Of a stretch of 32,820 bases of DNA, positions 1-8,130 are shown piece after piece (the stretch's first letter is position 1; each line of letters opens with the position of its first letter). The stretch lies in contig CACHDH010000005.1 in NCBI GenBank assembly GCA_902578515.1, positions 1 through 32,820 of the forward strand. Direction: 5' to 3'. This stretch comes from an uncultured marine group I thaumarchaeote. Lineage in GTDB: Archaea; Thermoproteota; Nitrososphaeria; Nitrososphaerales; Nitrosopumilaceae. A model generated the notes under the pieces. That model was not told the origin of the DNA and did no database searches. It saw nothing but the letters and a program-made list of their open reading frames with translations. Position numbers and translations under genes: made by a program.

Positions 1-222
1 CTGTCTTGCTGATTCAAACTTTGTTGAAAGTGGTTCTGATTCTTCTTTACTTTTCTCAATCTGATTTTTTTGTTCTATTTCGTCAGATTTTTCTTCTGTT
101 GCTTTCTTCTGTTTTGATGTCTTCTTCTTTGGTTTTGATTTTTCACCCTTTTTGTATCTAGTAAGATAATCTTTTTCATAATCCTCCGTTTTTTTCCCTC
201 TAGAACTTTTAAACCAGTCCAT
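1..222 (-). CDS. Lys/Glu-rich hypothetical protein, cut by window edge
   Basis: This is an open frame with no stop before the window edge, so it is missing from the ORF track. I read a start at MDWFKSSRGKK because GGAG lies five bases before this ATG. An in-frame ATG at 243 (MKKVGVSMDWF) is the alternative and lies only five bases past the stop of the upstream gene. The visible 74 residues are very rich in Lys, Glu and Ser, with a run like KPKKKTSKQKKATEEK, and look disordered. It is the last visible gene of the elp3-lysK operon. I do not recognise the family; the charge suggests nucleic-acid or ribosome contact, which is only inference. Confidence 0.6.
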   Translation of the reverse strand, partial: MDWFKSSRGKKTEDYEKDYLTRYKKGEKSKPKKKTSKQKKATEEKSDEIEQKNQIEKSKEESEPLSTKFESARQ

Positions 223-248
223 ACTAACTCCAACTTTTTTCATGTTGA

Positions 249-446
249 TTATTTGTTTGCTTTCCCTCTTACATACTTTAAGTAAAAACCAAATCCACCC
301 AAAATGAATCCAGAGATAAGAGCAAGTATTGCTAATTCAGGATAATTTTGATATTGCGTTGGACCAACCATGAATAATACAGCGCCAAAAATGATCAAAA
401 ATAAAGACTGGCTTCTTTTTGGTTTGTTATGTTCATTATGAGCCAT
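249..446 (-). CDS. Small two-helix membrane protein
   Basis: A 65-residue protein with a short basic N-terminus (NKPKRSQS), then two hydrophobic segments at about residues 14-31 and 38-56 separated by a short polar turn, and a basic C-terminal tail (KYVRGKANK). This pattern predicts a helical hairpin in the cytoplasmic membrane with both ends in the cytosol. It begins with ATG five bases after the lysK stop and is followed closely by the Lys-rich gene, so it should be co-transcribed with them. No catalytic motif is visible and I do not recognise the family. The tight operon position supports it being real. Confidence 0.65.
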   Translation of the reverse strand: MAHNEHNKPKRSQSLFLIIFGAVLFMVGPTQYQNYPELAILALISGFILGGFGFYLKYVRGKANK

Positions 447-451
447 GATGA

Positions 452-2047
452 TCAGATATGCCTGGAAATAGCATCTGCAACATTTTTCGTTCCAATATCT
501 TCAATGAATGGACCAATTTTTGGTCCACGATCAGTTGAAAGTATGATTTGGTATAGTAATTTGAAGAAATCCCTTGGTTGAACTTGATTTTCCTTTGCTA
601 TACTGTATATTGAATTTTGTAAATCATCAACTTTCTCATTTTCTGATAATAATTTTGCTAGTTGTTTCAAGGCAATTTTTGATGAACCATCAATTGTGAT
701 TTTAGCTGCTGGTATTTTTGTTTCTTCAAAGTCATCAGAATAATTTCCAGCAAGTTTGATCAAGTTTTCTACATCAGAATTTGTTTCCTTTATTGTACCG
801 TAATCAATCAGTTTTGATGTTACACGCTCTAGTCGATCATCCTTGAATATCTTGCATAATTCTATTAAGAGTCTGTAGTTTACGTGTATTGCAGGATTTT
901 TTTTGGGGCTTAACAGGTTAACGTATTCATAGAGACCTCTAGATTTTACAAGTTTTGCTTCATTATCGATTTTGGTTTTTCCAAAATAGATGTCTTCCAG
1001 TTCATTGTATTCATTCATTAATCCAGGAATGTCATCAAATCCAAGTTCCCTTGCACCAGTAATTCTCTTGTAAAGCAAGAGAAGAATTGATTCTGGTGTT
1101 CCATACGATAACCATTTTCCTGATGTAACTACATTGCCCAGGGATTTTGATATTTTTTTACCTCCCTTATCCAAGAACATTTCATATTTTATGTGATGTG
1201 GGTGTGGGAATGCTAATATTTCATCTGAAACCCAGTCATTTACTTTTACTGAATCCATAATATCTTTTCCATATGCCTCAAATCGTATATCAAATGCTTG
1301 CCATCTAGCAGCAAATTCAACTTTCCATGCTAGTTTACCAAGATCCTTTGTGATGTCAGATTCTCCTTCATGTCCACAACCTTTGATAATATTAGAACCA
1401 ATTTCAGAATCTTTACATCTGTATCTAATTTTTTTTTCGTTTTCAATGTACTCAAAAGATTCTGTAGTGTAGAGCCTATCACAGTTTTTGCAAACAGGAA
1501 AATATGGTAGAACATTTTGAAATTTTTGTTGCCCAGTTAGCTCTTCAATCTTATCTCCAATTTTTTTGCTGCCTACAAGTATTCTATGAATTTGATCTTT
1601 TAGGAGACCATTTTTGTATGTATCATGTGCTGTTTTATGTACATATTTTATTCCTAAACTGTCAAGTCCATCAAGTAACATACTACTCATATGACTTCCA
1701 TAGGAATCATGTTTATCACATAACGGATCATCAATTGCTGAAACTCTTTTTCCAATATCTTCTTCCTTTACGTCTAATCCTTCTGGTATTTTTCGTAGAC
1801 CGTCCAAATCATCAGAATATGCAATAAGTTCGGATTTGTATCCAAAGTTTTCAAGTGCAAGTTTTATCCCATATGCTCTTACAGCATCACCAAGACTACC
1901 AATATGAGGTATGCCTGAGGCACCTAGACCGCTTTCTACTCTAATCAAATCAGTATTTCGTCCAATCTGTTTTTCTCTTTCTAGTAATTCAAAAGCTAGC
2001 TTATCTATCCATGTACCCTTGCCAATTATTTCTTGTTCCGTCATCAT
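452..2047 (-). CDS. lysK: Lysyl-tRNA synthetase, class I
   Basis: This enzyme charges tRNA-Lys. It is the class I form typical of many archaea and unrelated in fold to bacterial class II LysRS. The class I signatures are clear: HIGSLGD near residue 49 (HIGH motif) and KISKS near 299 (KMSKS motif). A Cys-containing insertion lies between them (CKNCDRLY near 187 and further Cys/His to about 226), consistent with a zinc knuckle. The C-terminal helical region fits the anticodon-binding part. Length of about 530 is normal for the family. The ORF track starts at a TTG directly abutting the elp3 stop; two ATG codons follow at once (2047 and 2044) and are better starts. It is co-transcribed with elp3. 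Confidence 0.95.
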   Translation of the reverse strand: MMTEQEIIGKGTWIDKLAFELLEREKQIGRNTDLIRVESGLGASGIPHIGSLGDAVRAYGIKLALENFGYKSELIAYSDDLDGLRKIPEGLDVKEEDIGKRVSAIDDPLCDKHDSYGSHMSSMLLDGLDSLGIKYVHKTAHDTYKNGLLKDQIHRILVGSKKIGDKIEELTGQQKFQNVLPYFPVCKNCDRLYTTESFEYIENEKKIRYRCKDSEIGSNIIKGCGHEGESDITKDLGKLAWKVEFAARWQAFDIRFEAYGKDIMDSVKVNDWVSDEILAFPHPHHIKYEMFLDKGGKKISKSLGNVVTSGKWLSYGTPESILLLLYKRITGARELGFDDIPGLMNEYNELEDIYFGKTKIDNEAKLVKSRGLYEYVNLLSPKKNPAIHVNYRLLIELCKIFKDDRLERVTSKLIDYGTIKETNSDVENLIKLAGNYSDDFEETKIPAAKITIDGSSKIALKQLAKLLSENEKVDDLQNSIYSIAKENQVQPRDFFKLLYQIILSTDRGPKIGPFIEDIGTKNVADAISRHI

Positions 2048-2050
2048 CAA

Positions 2051-3628
2051 TCACAATTGCTTTGACATATATGGACCATCTAGTGAGTACCCTAATTTTT
2101 TGTAATATTCACGTGTACCAATTGCACTAATGACAAGTAGTTTTTTTGCATCAAATTCTTCACTTGAAATTTTTTCTGCTTCGCTCACCAATTTTTTACC
2201 TAATCCAGAATGTTGGATACCATTTTCTTCGTGTTCACCAATCTTAATTGATTTTCCAAATACGTGTAATTCTCTTACTATACATGAATTTTGTGTAATC
2301 TCTTTTCTGTGAGACAATTCACTAGGCTTTCTTAACCGTAAGAAACCATAAATTGTTTCATCCTTATCGTCAAAAGAAATGAATGTCTCTCTTCCACCGG
2401 AAGAATCATACTCTTCTCTATTTATTTTCAGTAATTCTGAAGGCATATACTTTCGAGTAAGACCTGCTTCCCTACATCTAATACATTTACAAGAAAATCC
2501 TTGGTCTTTCAGTCGTTTATGAACAATCTGTCTTAGGTTACCCATTTTTGGTCCAGCATGAATTTCATTTGGTGTGATTTCTCTCTGAACACGCATTATC
2601 CTAACCCATTTTGGAACCATTTTTTTTGCTTCAGTAAGAACATGTATCATTTCTTCATCAGTATACGGCTTGTATTTTTTGTCCAGGTAGTCATCATACA
2701 GTGGTGTATTTTCCAAAACTAATGATGGATAGATCTTTAGCATGTCTGGTTTGAGGCCAGAATCGTTGAATAGTTTTTTGAAATCATTGATATCTTCATC
2801 AGGTGTGAGGGTAGGTAATCCTGGCATCATATGTGCAACTATTTTGTAACCTGAATCCTTTGAAATTTGAAATGAATCTATAACATCATTGTAGTCATGC
2901 CCCCTGTTAACAATCTTGTAAACTTTTTCGTGTAAGCTTTGTACACCAATCTCAACCCTTGTTACACCATATGAAAGCATTAGATCAATATGCTCTTTTT
3001 TGCAATAGTCTGGTTTTGTTTCAATTGTAAATCCAACGTTACGATTTTTTGCTTTTTGATTGTTTTTAATGGCATCTTCCAAGCTTGATGATGTAAATCC
3101 ATTCAATGCATCATAGCATGATTTTATGAAGTTTTCCTGATAATCTTGTGGCATAAAGAGAAATGTTCCACCAACTATAACTAATTCAATTTTTGTTGCA
3201 TCATGTCCAAACATGTGCAGTTGGTTGAGTTTTGAGGTGATCTGTACATTTGGTTCATATTCATTTTCAATTGCACTAATTGTAACTGGTTCCTTTCCTG
3301 TATAGCTATTTGGTGTGTTGAATTCGATTCCACCTGGGCAATAGGTACACCTTCCATGTGGACATGCATATGGTTTTGGCATTAGTGCTATTACTGCAAC
3401 ACCAGATGCAGTTTTTACTGGTTTTTTAAGTAAAATTTTTTGGAGTTTTTCATATGATTTTCCATCTACTGTTGATAGTATTTCATAATTTTTCGGGATT
3501 TTATCTAGTGAATATTTTGTACAAATTCTTTTGATCTCTGATTTTGTGTTATTTTTTGTTGGTTCATTAATTTGTAAGAGATTTTGTGATATCTCATGAC
3601 ATGCCTTGGAAAAATTTGAGCTTTTCAT
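2051..3628 (-). CDS. elp3: Elp3-type tRNA U34 modification enzyme (radical SAM + GNAT)
   Basis: Archaeal Elp3 acts alone to modify wobble uridine 34 of tRNAs, using S-adenosylmethionine radical chemistry and acetyl-CoA to give a carboxymethyl-type group. The N-terminal part has the family pattern CPHGRCTYCPGG (residues 89-100), whose CX4CX2C cysteines bind the 4Fe-4S cluster. Downstream comes the radical SAM barrel, a Cys-rich stretch CKCIRCREAG, and a C-terminal GNAT acetyltransferase domain with GLGKKLVSEAEK near residues 475-487. Length of 525 matches archaeal Elp3. The gene starts at ATG 11 bases after the membrane protein gene and its stop abuts the lysK start region, so the three form one operon. 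Confidence 0.95.
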   Translation of the reverse strand: MKSSNFSKACHEISQNLLQINEPTKNNTKSEIKRICTKYSLDKIPKNYEILSTVDGKSYEKLQKILLKKPVKTASGVAVIALMPKPYACPHGRCTYCPGGIEFNTPNSYTGKEPVTISAIENEYEPNVQITSKLNQLHMFGHDATKIELVIVGGTFLFMPQDYQENFIKSCYDALNGFTSSSLEDAIKNNQKAKNRNVGFTIETKPDYCKKEHIDLMLSYGVTRVEIGVQSLHEKVYKIVNRGHDYNDVIDSFQISKDSGYKIVAHMMPGLPTLTPDEDINDFKKLFNDSGLKPDMLKIYPSLVLENTPLYDDYLDKKYKPYTDEEMIHVLTEAKKMVPKWVRIMRVQREITPNEIHAGPKMGNLRQIVHKRLKDQGFSCKCIRCREAGLTRKYMPSELLKINREEYDSSGGRETFISFDDKDETIYGFLRLRKPSELSHRKEITQNSCIVRELHVFGKSIKIGEHEENGIQHSGLGKKLVSEAEKISSEEFDAKKLLVISAIGTREYYKKLGYSLDGPYMSKQL

Positions 3629-3639
3629 CTGTATTGTAA

Positions 3640-4257
3640 CTAATTTCCAACATAATTCTTTATCGAAATTTTATGGTTCAGTATAGCAATAATTCCAACA
3701 ATACCAATTGCCACGATTTCTAAATATAGCCAATCTAATCCCCCAAGTTGAACAATCTCAACCGTAAATGGGGAAAACAGGGGAAATCCACTTGTTGAGT
3801 TAGGAAAAGTTTGTTGGGCAAGCCATACATCAAATGCAATGTGTGAGATAATGGCAGCAAATGAAATACTTGCTAAACGATAGTCCCTTTTTCCAAAGAT
3901 AAACAGCATTATCACCGCGATGATTATCGCAAATGGTATGGAGTGTACCATTCGACCAATCATTTCAATATCAAAAAATTGCAGTAAATGATCAGCATCA
4001 AGTAATATCGCAAAGGCGCCAGTTAGGAAAACATACCTCAAACTTAGACTAATCGCACCGGCAATCATTCCAAATAAGATATGTCCAAAAATATGTTCAA
4101 AACTTGGATTAGATATTACCAATGGGTTTCCAATTATGTATGATTCACCCTGAAAAAGAATACCAGTTAATGAGAGACAAAAAGATAGAGCTGAGAAGAT
4201 TATAGATGATTTTATAAAAAATTTGATTTGATTTGATTTATCCACATGCAAATTCAT
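3640..4257 (-). CDS. YdjM/DUF457-type membrane-bound metal-dependent hydrolase
   Basis: A 205-residue protein with about five hydrophobic segments. Conserved polar residues sit at the ends of helices in the pattern of the YdjM (DUF457) family: HIFGHI near residue 55, LLDADHLL near 86, RMVHSIP near 103 and SHIAFDV near 138. In the family these His and Asp residues are thought to form a metal site near the membrane; the substrate is not known. It is the first gene of the elp3-lysK transcript, separated from elp3 by 11 bases. The start is ATG. A link to tRNA metabolism is suggested by position only. Confidence 0.7.
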   Translation of the reverse strand: MNLHVDKSNQIKFFIKSSIIFSALSFCLSLTGILFQGESYIIGNPLVISNPSFEHIFGHILFGMIAGAISLSLRYVFLTGAFAILLDADHLLQFFDIEMIGRMVHSIPFAIIIAVIMLFIFGKRDYRLASISFAAIISHIAFDVWLAQQTFPNSTSGFPLFSPFTVEIVQLGGLDWLYLEIVAIGIVGIIAILNHKISIKNYVGN

Positions 4258-4350
4258 TTTTTAGTCATTTTTATTCTTCACTATGAGTTCATAAAATTAC
4301 AATATTACAATATTGATTATTATGTGAATTAGTTTGTTATTTTACAAATG
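4258..4350. promoter_or_regulatory. Intergenic region with promoter of the elp3-lysK operon
   Basis: This AT-rich gap holds the minus-strand promoter region of the operon. A TATA-like ATTTTATGA lies at about 4290-4298. A short tandem duplication, ACAATATT twice (4299-4314), lies just upstream of it. No further gene is visible. Confidence 0.35.
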
Positions 4351-4821
4351 TTATTTTTTCTTTCTTTTAGTACGAGACTTTAGTATCTGCAACATTTTTG
4401 CCTTAGTTCTTTTAGTACGAGACTTTTTTCTTTCCAAACTCTTGCGATACTCTAAATTTTTTAGTTTAGCTAATTCTACTTTTGTCCCAGAACTTTTGGT
4501 TTGAGCGTCAAGGTACTTTTTACCACTATCAGTTAGGATAGTTCTCCCATTCTCACCCAATGTTACATAACCAGACTTTACAAGGTTTTCAACAAACATT
4601 TTTTTTAATTCGTCCAGCTTTGGTGGTGTTTTTTTTGCCTTAGTTTTAACTTCCTTTACACCCTGCTGAAGTAACATTGTTGTAAGATAATCAGCACCCT
4701 TGTCTAGGTGTTCAACTTCCTCACTTTCAACATTCTTATTCTCATCGTGCTTCTTTTTCGCACCAAGTAGGTGTGTTATTAACTCCTCATCTTGAATTGA
4801 TTTATTGTTACTTTCAGACAA
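4351..4821 (-). CDS. Basic hypothetical protein with repeated KSRTKR tail
   Basis: A 156-residue protein of unrecognised family. The N-terminal third is acidic and polar. Residues of about 65-105 (LDELKKMFVENLVKSGYVTLGENGRTILTDSGKKYL) look like a small winged-helix fold ending in a beta-hairpin wing. The last 30 residues are strongly basic and contain KSRTKR twice with a 15-residue period, encoded by a 19-base direct repeat. The start is TTG: an in-frame stop lies only 27 bases upstream and the first internal ATG is at codon 49. A TATA-like box at 4843-4852 is 27 bases away, fitting a leaderless message. Binding to DNA or RNA is a reasonable inference from the charge and fold guess. Confidence 0.65.
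   Translation of the reverse strand: MSESNNKSIQDEELITHLLGAKKKHDENKNVESEEVEHLDKGADYLTTMLLQQGVKEVKTKAKKTPPKLDELKKMFVENLVKSGYVTLGENGRTILTDSGKKYLDAQTKSSGTKVELAKLKNLEYRKSLERKKSRTKRTKAKMLQILKSRTKRKKK
4362..4425. repeat. 19-bp direct repeat inside coding sequence
   Basis: The same 19 bases (TTCTTTTAGTACGAGACTT) occur at 4362-4380 and 4407-4425, a 45-base period. On the minus strand both copies are in frame and encode KSRTKR. This points to a recent in-frame duplication of the basic tail. Confidence 0.85.
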
Positions 4822-4842
4822 TATCGATCTAGCGAAACACTA

Positions 4843-4852
4843 GAATTTATGT
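4843..4852 (-). promoter_or_regulatory. TATA box of the 156-aa gene
   Basis: ACATAAATTC on the minus strand is centred about 27 bases upstream of the TTG at 4821, which supports that start and a leaderless transcript. Confidence 0.45.
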
Positions 4853-4863
4853 TCTTTTTTTTA

Positions 4864-4923
4864 TTAGAAGAAAAATACTCTTACGTAAAACGCTCCAAAC
4901 GCGACCATTGTGATTATAACCAT
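4864..4923 (-). CDS. Possible 19-residue hydrophobic micropeptide
   Basis: Within the 184-base gap between the antiporter and the 156-aa gene, a minus-strand ATG opens a 19-codon frame reading MVIITMVAFGAFYVRVFFF and then TAA. It would be a single membrane-spanning peptide. The frame is short enough to occur by chance and no clear ribosome binding site is seen, so this is a weak call. Nothing else was found in this gap. Confidence 0.15.
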   Translation of the reverse strand: MVIITMVAFGAFYVRVFFF

Positions 4924-5005
4924 GAGTGGCAGTTATTTGATAAGAATTCCCTAAAGAATCTTTTTCATATTTTGAAAGTTTTTCTTCTTTAGATCTCACC
5001 CAGAC

Positions 5006-6223
5006 CTAATACAAAGGCCTTGTTGCCTTTCTATAATCCAGCCTCAACCAAATTGGTGTGATTATAGTTGTGACTGCTACCATGAGAACAATTGTCGTGT
5101 ATACATCTCCTGTTAGTACTCCTGATGATAATCCAACTCCTGCAACAATCAATCCTACCTCTCCTCTTGAAATCATTCCTATTCCTACTCTCATTCCTGC
5201 AGCTTTATCTTTCAAAAATAAGATTGATGGTAATCCACATCCAAATAATTTGGTTGCAATTGCAACTGCGATTACAACACCACTTAACATCAATATATCT
5301 AAGTTTACAGTTGAGAAATTTACTTGTGCACCAATTATCGCAAAAAATAATGGTGCAAAAATCAATCCAATCCTATGAGTGAACGACTCTACTTTCTTCA
5401 ATACTGCTGTAGCTGAAAGAGCCATTCCTACCGCAAATGCTCCTACTATTGGAGATAATCCTAGTGATCCTGCAATTGCTGCTGCTCCAAAGAACGATGC
5501 CGTTGCTATTCCTTCTATACTTCCAGTTGATTTCCATAATCTTGTTGTCATAATTTTTGGAATTACGAAAATGGCTACAATTAATATTGCTGCAAAGAAT
5601 CCTAATACCTTAAGAATTGTAAATGTAACATCTATTAAATCCACAGTATCTAATGCTTCAGCACCTCCAAATGATGTAACGACAGATAATACTGCAATAG
5701 CCAAAATATCGTCTACAACTGCTGCTGCAATAATTAAACGAGCCTCAGGCGATTTAATCTTATTGAACTCTTTTAGCACTTGAATTGAAATTGCTATACT
5801 TGTTGCAGTAAGTGCAGTGGCAATCATCATTGCCTGTAATGCATCAAATCCGAAATGTTGGAATACTATAAATCCCGCAATGAATGGAACTACTACTCCT
5901 AAAGCTCCTACTGTAAATGATGCCTTTCCGCCACGCAAAAATTCTTTTGGTGTCATCTCTAATCCTGCCATAAATAAAATTACAATTGCACCAATTTCTC
6001 CAAGTGCTCTAACTTCTGGTCCGATTTGTAAAATTGATTCTCCTGTATTTGGATGAAGCAAAAATGCACCTAGTGCAAATGGTCCAATAATCATTCCTGC
6101 TATTAATTGCCCTAACACGACTGGCAGATGTATTCTACTGAATAATTCGCCCATCATTATTGCGGCAGCTAACAATATTCCTACTCCCATGATAACATCA
6201 ATGAAGCCTGCTTCTGCTGCCAT
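5006..6223 (-). CDS. CPA2-family Na+(K+)/H+ antiporter
   Basis: A 405-residue integral membrane protein with about 12-13 hydrophobic segments, which exchanges monovalent cations for protons across the cytoplasmic membrane. Its length and motifs fit the Kef/NapA (CPA2) group. The key feature is AAAVVDDILAIAVLS with paired aspartates 171-172, the proton/ion-binding pair of electrogenic members. LGQLIAGMIIGPFALG near residue 37 and LFMAGLEM near 83 are further family hallmarks. There is no C-terminal TrkA-N domain, so KefB/C-type ligand gating is unlikely. The start is ATG, with a TATA-like TCATATAAG (plus-strand reading) 28 bases upstream. It appears monocistronic. Confidence 0.88.
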   Translation of the reverse strand: MAAEAGFIDVIMGVGILLAAAIMMGELFSRIHLPVVLGQLIAGMIIGPFALGAFLLHPNTGESILQIGPEVRALGEIGAIVILFMAGLEMTPKEFLRGGKASFTVGALGVVVPFIAGFIVFQHFGFDALQAMMIATALTATSIAISIQVLKEFNKIKSPEARLIIAAAVVDDILAIAVLSVVTSFGGAEALDTVDLIDVTFTILKVLGFFAAILIVAIFVIPKIMTTRLWKSTGSIEGIATASFFGAAAIAGSLGLSPIVGAFAVGMALSATAVLKKVESFTHRIGLIFAPLFFAIIGAQVNFSTVNLDILMLSGVVIAVAIATKLFGCGLPSILFLKDKAAGMRVGIGMISRGEVGLIVAGVGLSSGVLTGDVYTTIVLMVAVTTIITPIWLRLDYRKATRPLY

Positions 6224-6246
6224 TATCAGATCTTTTTAGAATACCC

Positions 6247-6255
6247 TCATATAAG
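6247..6255 (-). promoter_or_regulatory. TATA box of the antiporter gene
   Basis: CTTATATGA on the minus strand is centred 28 bases upstream of the ATG at 6223, fitting a leaderless or near-leaderless message. Confidence 0.5.
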
Positions 6256-6296
6256 CAAAATCTGGTAAAATTTCTAAGACAAGTTGTTATTGATTT

Positions 6297-7319
6297 CTAT
6301 GCAATTTTTTTCGAGTTAACAAAAACTCCTTTTTTACTAGTAATTTTGCCTATTTCGTAAGTTGTGAACTTGTATTTTTTAAATATCGATCTAATCTTTG
6401 CAACGTTGTTTTTTGGCGCCACTATGCAAAATCCTATTCCCATGTTGAATGTTTTGTACATTTCTTCACTTTTAACGCCTGTATCTTCTATTAATTGCAT
6501 TAGAGGTGGAGTCTTTGGAAGATTATTCAGGTCGTATCCAATGTTTTTTAATCGCAAAAGCTTGGTGAACGAACCGCCAGTAATGTGAGCAAGACCATGG
6601 ATTTGGCATTTTGATAATGCCTCAAGCACTGGTTTTACGTAAATCTCCGTAGGCTTGAGCATGGCATTACCCAAATGCCCTACTCCCTTTATCTTCGAAT
6701 TTAGTTTGTATTTCGATAACAGCACATTTCTTGCAAGTGTATAACCATTAGAATGAAGACCACTGCTTTTGATTCCAATTATTACATCACCAGTCTTGAT
6801 TGACTTTCCAACCACCATATCCTTTTTTGAAAGAATTCCTACAACGGCTCCAGCCAAATCCATTGCAAAGCCCTTTCCGGAAAAGAGATCAGGCATGATT
6901 GCAGTCTCCCCACCAATGATGGGCACCATGGCATCCTTTGCACCTTTTGCAAGTCCCTTGACAACTTTTTTGAAGATAGCCTGATTGTTCTTGTTCGCAG
7001 CTATATAGTCAACAAATGAAATTGGTGTCGCCCCAATGCAAATTATGTCGTTCACATTCATGGCAATGCAGTCTATGCCTATTGTATCGTATTTTTTCAT
7101 CATATTGGCAATCATAATTTTTGTGCCTACTCCATCTGTATGAGTAGCCAAGAATTTGTTCCCAGGAATCTGCACTATCCCAGCATAATGTCCAAATCCA
7201 TGCGCCACTTTGGCCAGTTTTTGTGTTCTGTGTGTTGATGATATGATGCGTCCTATCGCGCCCTGGCTTTTTTTAATCTCAGCAATATCTACTCCAACCT
7301 TTTTGTAAGTCGTTACCAT
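6297..7319 (-). CDS. purM: Phosphoribosylformylglycinamidine cyclo-ligase
   Basis: PurM (AIR synthetase) uses ATP to close the imidazole ring of FGAM in de novo purine synthesis, in the cytosol. The 340-residue length is normal. Recognisable motifs include FLATHTDGVGTKIMIAN near residue 57, MNVNDIICIGATPISFVDYIA near 87, the glycine-rich IGGETAIMPDLF near 134 and IGIKSSGLHSNGYTLARNVL near 182. These cover the N- and C-terminal halves of the PurM fold. The start is ATG. The 39-base gap to the PAC2 gene contains an AT-rich TATA candidate 26 bases upstream, so it may have its own promoter. No other purine gene lies in the window. Confidence 0.95.
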   Translation of the reverse strand: MVTTYKKVGVDIAEIKKSQGAIGRIISSTHRTQKLAKVAHGFGHYAGIVQIPGNKFLATHTDGVGTKIMIANMMKKYDTIGIDCIAMNVNDIICIGATPISFVDYIAANKNNQAIFKKVVKGLAKGAKDAMVPIIGGETAIMPDLFSGKGFAMDLAGAVVGILSKKDMVVGKSIKTGDVIIGIKSSGLHSNGYTLARNVLLSKYKLNSKIKGVGHLGNAMLKPTEIYVKPVLEALSKCQIHGLAHITGGSFTKLLRLKNIGYDLNNLPKTPPLMQLIEDTGVKSEEMYKTFNMGIGFCIVAPKNNVAKIRSIFKKYKFTTYEIGKITSKKGVFVNSKKIA

Positions 7320-7340
7320 GTTTTCGCACCTGATTTTACA

Positions 7341-7349
7341 AAATATTTT
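7341..7349 (-). promoter_or_regulatory. TATA box of purM
   Basis: AAAATATTT on the minus strand is centred 26 bases before the purM ATG, within the 39-base gap after the PAC2 gene. Confidence 0.4.
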
Positions 7350-7358
7350 TTTAACATA

Positions 7359-8081
7359 TTACATGTACATGTTAGAGTCTATTTTTCTATGCTCTGTATA
7401 TTTATCTGAAAGTTCCTTAAAGTCAGCACCTATTCGTTTCTTCTCCTTTCTAAGATCGGCCGTATCAATATCCATACCATATGCTCTATTGACAGCATCC
7501 ACCAATGTAGCAGCAGCAAGTGGATCTGGTTCCTTATCATTTGCTTTTACTAATAGAGTGACTCCCTGAATCCTTCGTACTAGACATTCATTTAGTATAC
7601 CACCAGCAACACCGGTGATAAATCCCTGTGGTATCATTTTGATGTCATTATCTTCCATAACGCGACAAAGATCATCTTCTGCAGCGCAAAACGCCTTATC
7701 ATCATGAGTTGCACTAGCAACGCCATCTAAAATCACAATTTCATGTGAGCCTTTTTTTTCTGCCCAATCTAAAATTGTAGAGACAACATCATACAATCCC
7801 TCTGCGCGTAATGTGATTTCACATATTATTGCACAAATTGTTCCGTCACTGTTTGAGTATAAGCGGAATGGATGTCGCAATCGTCCTTGCATGAAAACAG
7901 TTGATGGAGGAAGATGTCTTGATCTAAGATATCCAATCTCTTCCATTTTGAGCTTATCAATAATATAACCCACAGATAATGGACCAACAAGTCCAGCACC
8001 CACAAAACCGGCAAATACTATCGGTGTTTTCAAAACAGTTTTTTTAATTTCAAACACTTGATCATCTGAAGGCATTTTCAT
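7359..8081 (-). CDS. PAC2-family proteasome assembly chaperone-like protein
   Basis: A 240-residue soluble protein of the archaeal PAC2 (DUF75) family, related to chaperones that help assemble the 20S proteasome. Family features include the N-terminal VGAGLVGPLSVGYIIDKL, LRSRHLPPSTVFMQGRLRHPFRLY, a central VILDGVAS and GFITGVAGGILNECL. The C-terminus has a charged helical stretch (DTADLRKEKKRIGADFKEL) and ends NMYM rather than the HbYX-type tail of proteasome-docking proteins, so direct docking is uncertain. The start is the ATG at 8081, with a TATA-like GAATAATTAG 27 bases upstream; a second ATG follows two codons later. No proteasome gene is next to it. Confidence 0.85.
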   Translation of the reverse strand: MKMPSDDQVFEIKKTVLKTPIVFAGFVGAGLVGPLSVGYIIDKLKMEEIGYLRSRHLPPSTVFMQGRLRHPFRLYSNSDGTICAIICEITLRAEGLYDVVSTILDWAEKKGSHEIVILDGVASATHDDKAFCAAEDDLCRVMEDNDIKMIPQGFITGVAGGILNECLVRRIQGVTLLVKANDKEPDPLAAATLVDAVNRAYGMDIDTADLRKEKKRIGADFKELSDKYTEHRKIDSNMYM

Positions 8082-8102
8082 ACTTTGTTAAATTTTGGAT
8101 GG

Positions 8103-8112
8103 CTAATTATTC
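8103..8112 (-). promoter_or_regulatory. TATA box of the PAC2 gene
   Basis: GAATAATTAG on the minus strand is centred about 27 bases upstream of the ATG at 8081. Confidence 0.45.
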
Positions 8113-8130
8113 TTTTACTGAATAATGATG

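Noticed and set aside
4299-4314. Tandem ACAATATT repeat as a replication or binding site
   Set aside because: Two short AT-rich copies only; expected at times in AT-rich intergenic DNA.
5058-6056. Plus-strand ORFs opposite the antiporter gene
   Set aside because: Antisense shadows of a hydrophobic membrane protein; residue makeup is Thr/Ile/Pro-rich and repetitive.
7361-7372. 12-base palindrome ACATGTACATGT
   Set aside because: It encodes the last residues (NMYM) of the PAC2 protein; a role in the purM promoter cannot be excluded but the coding explanation suffices.
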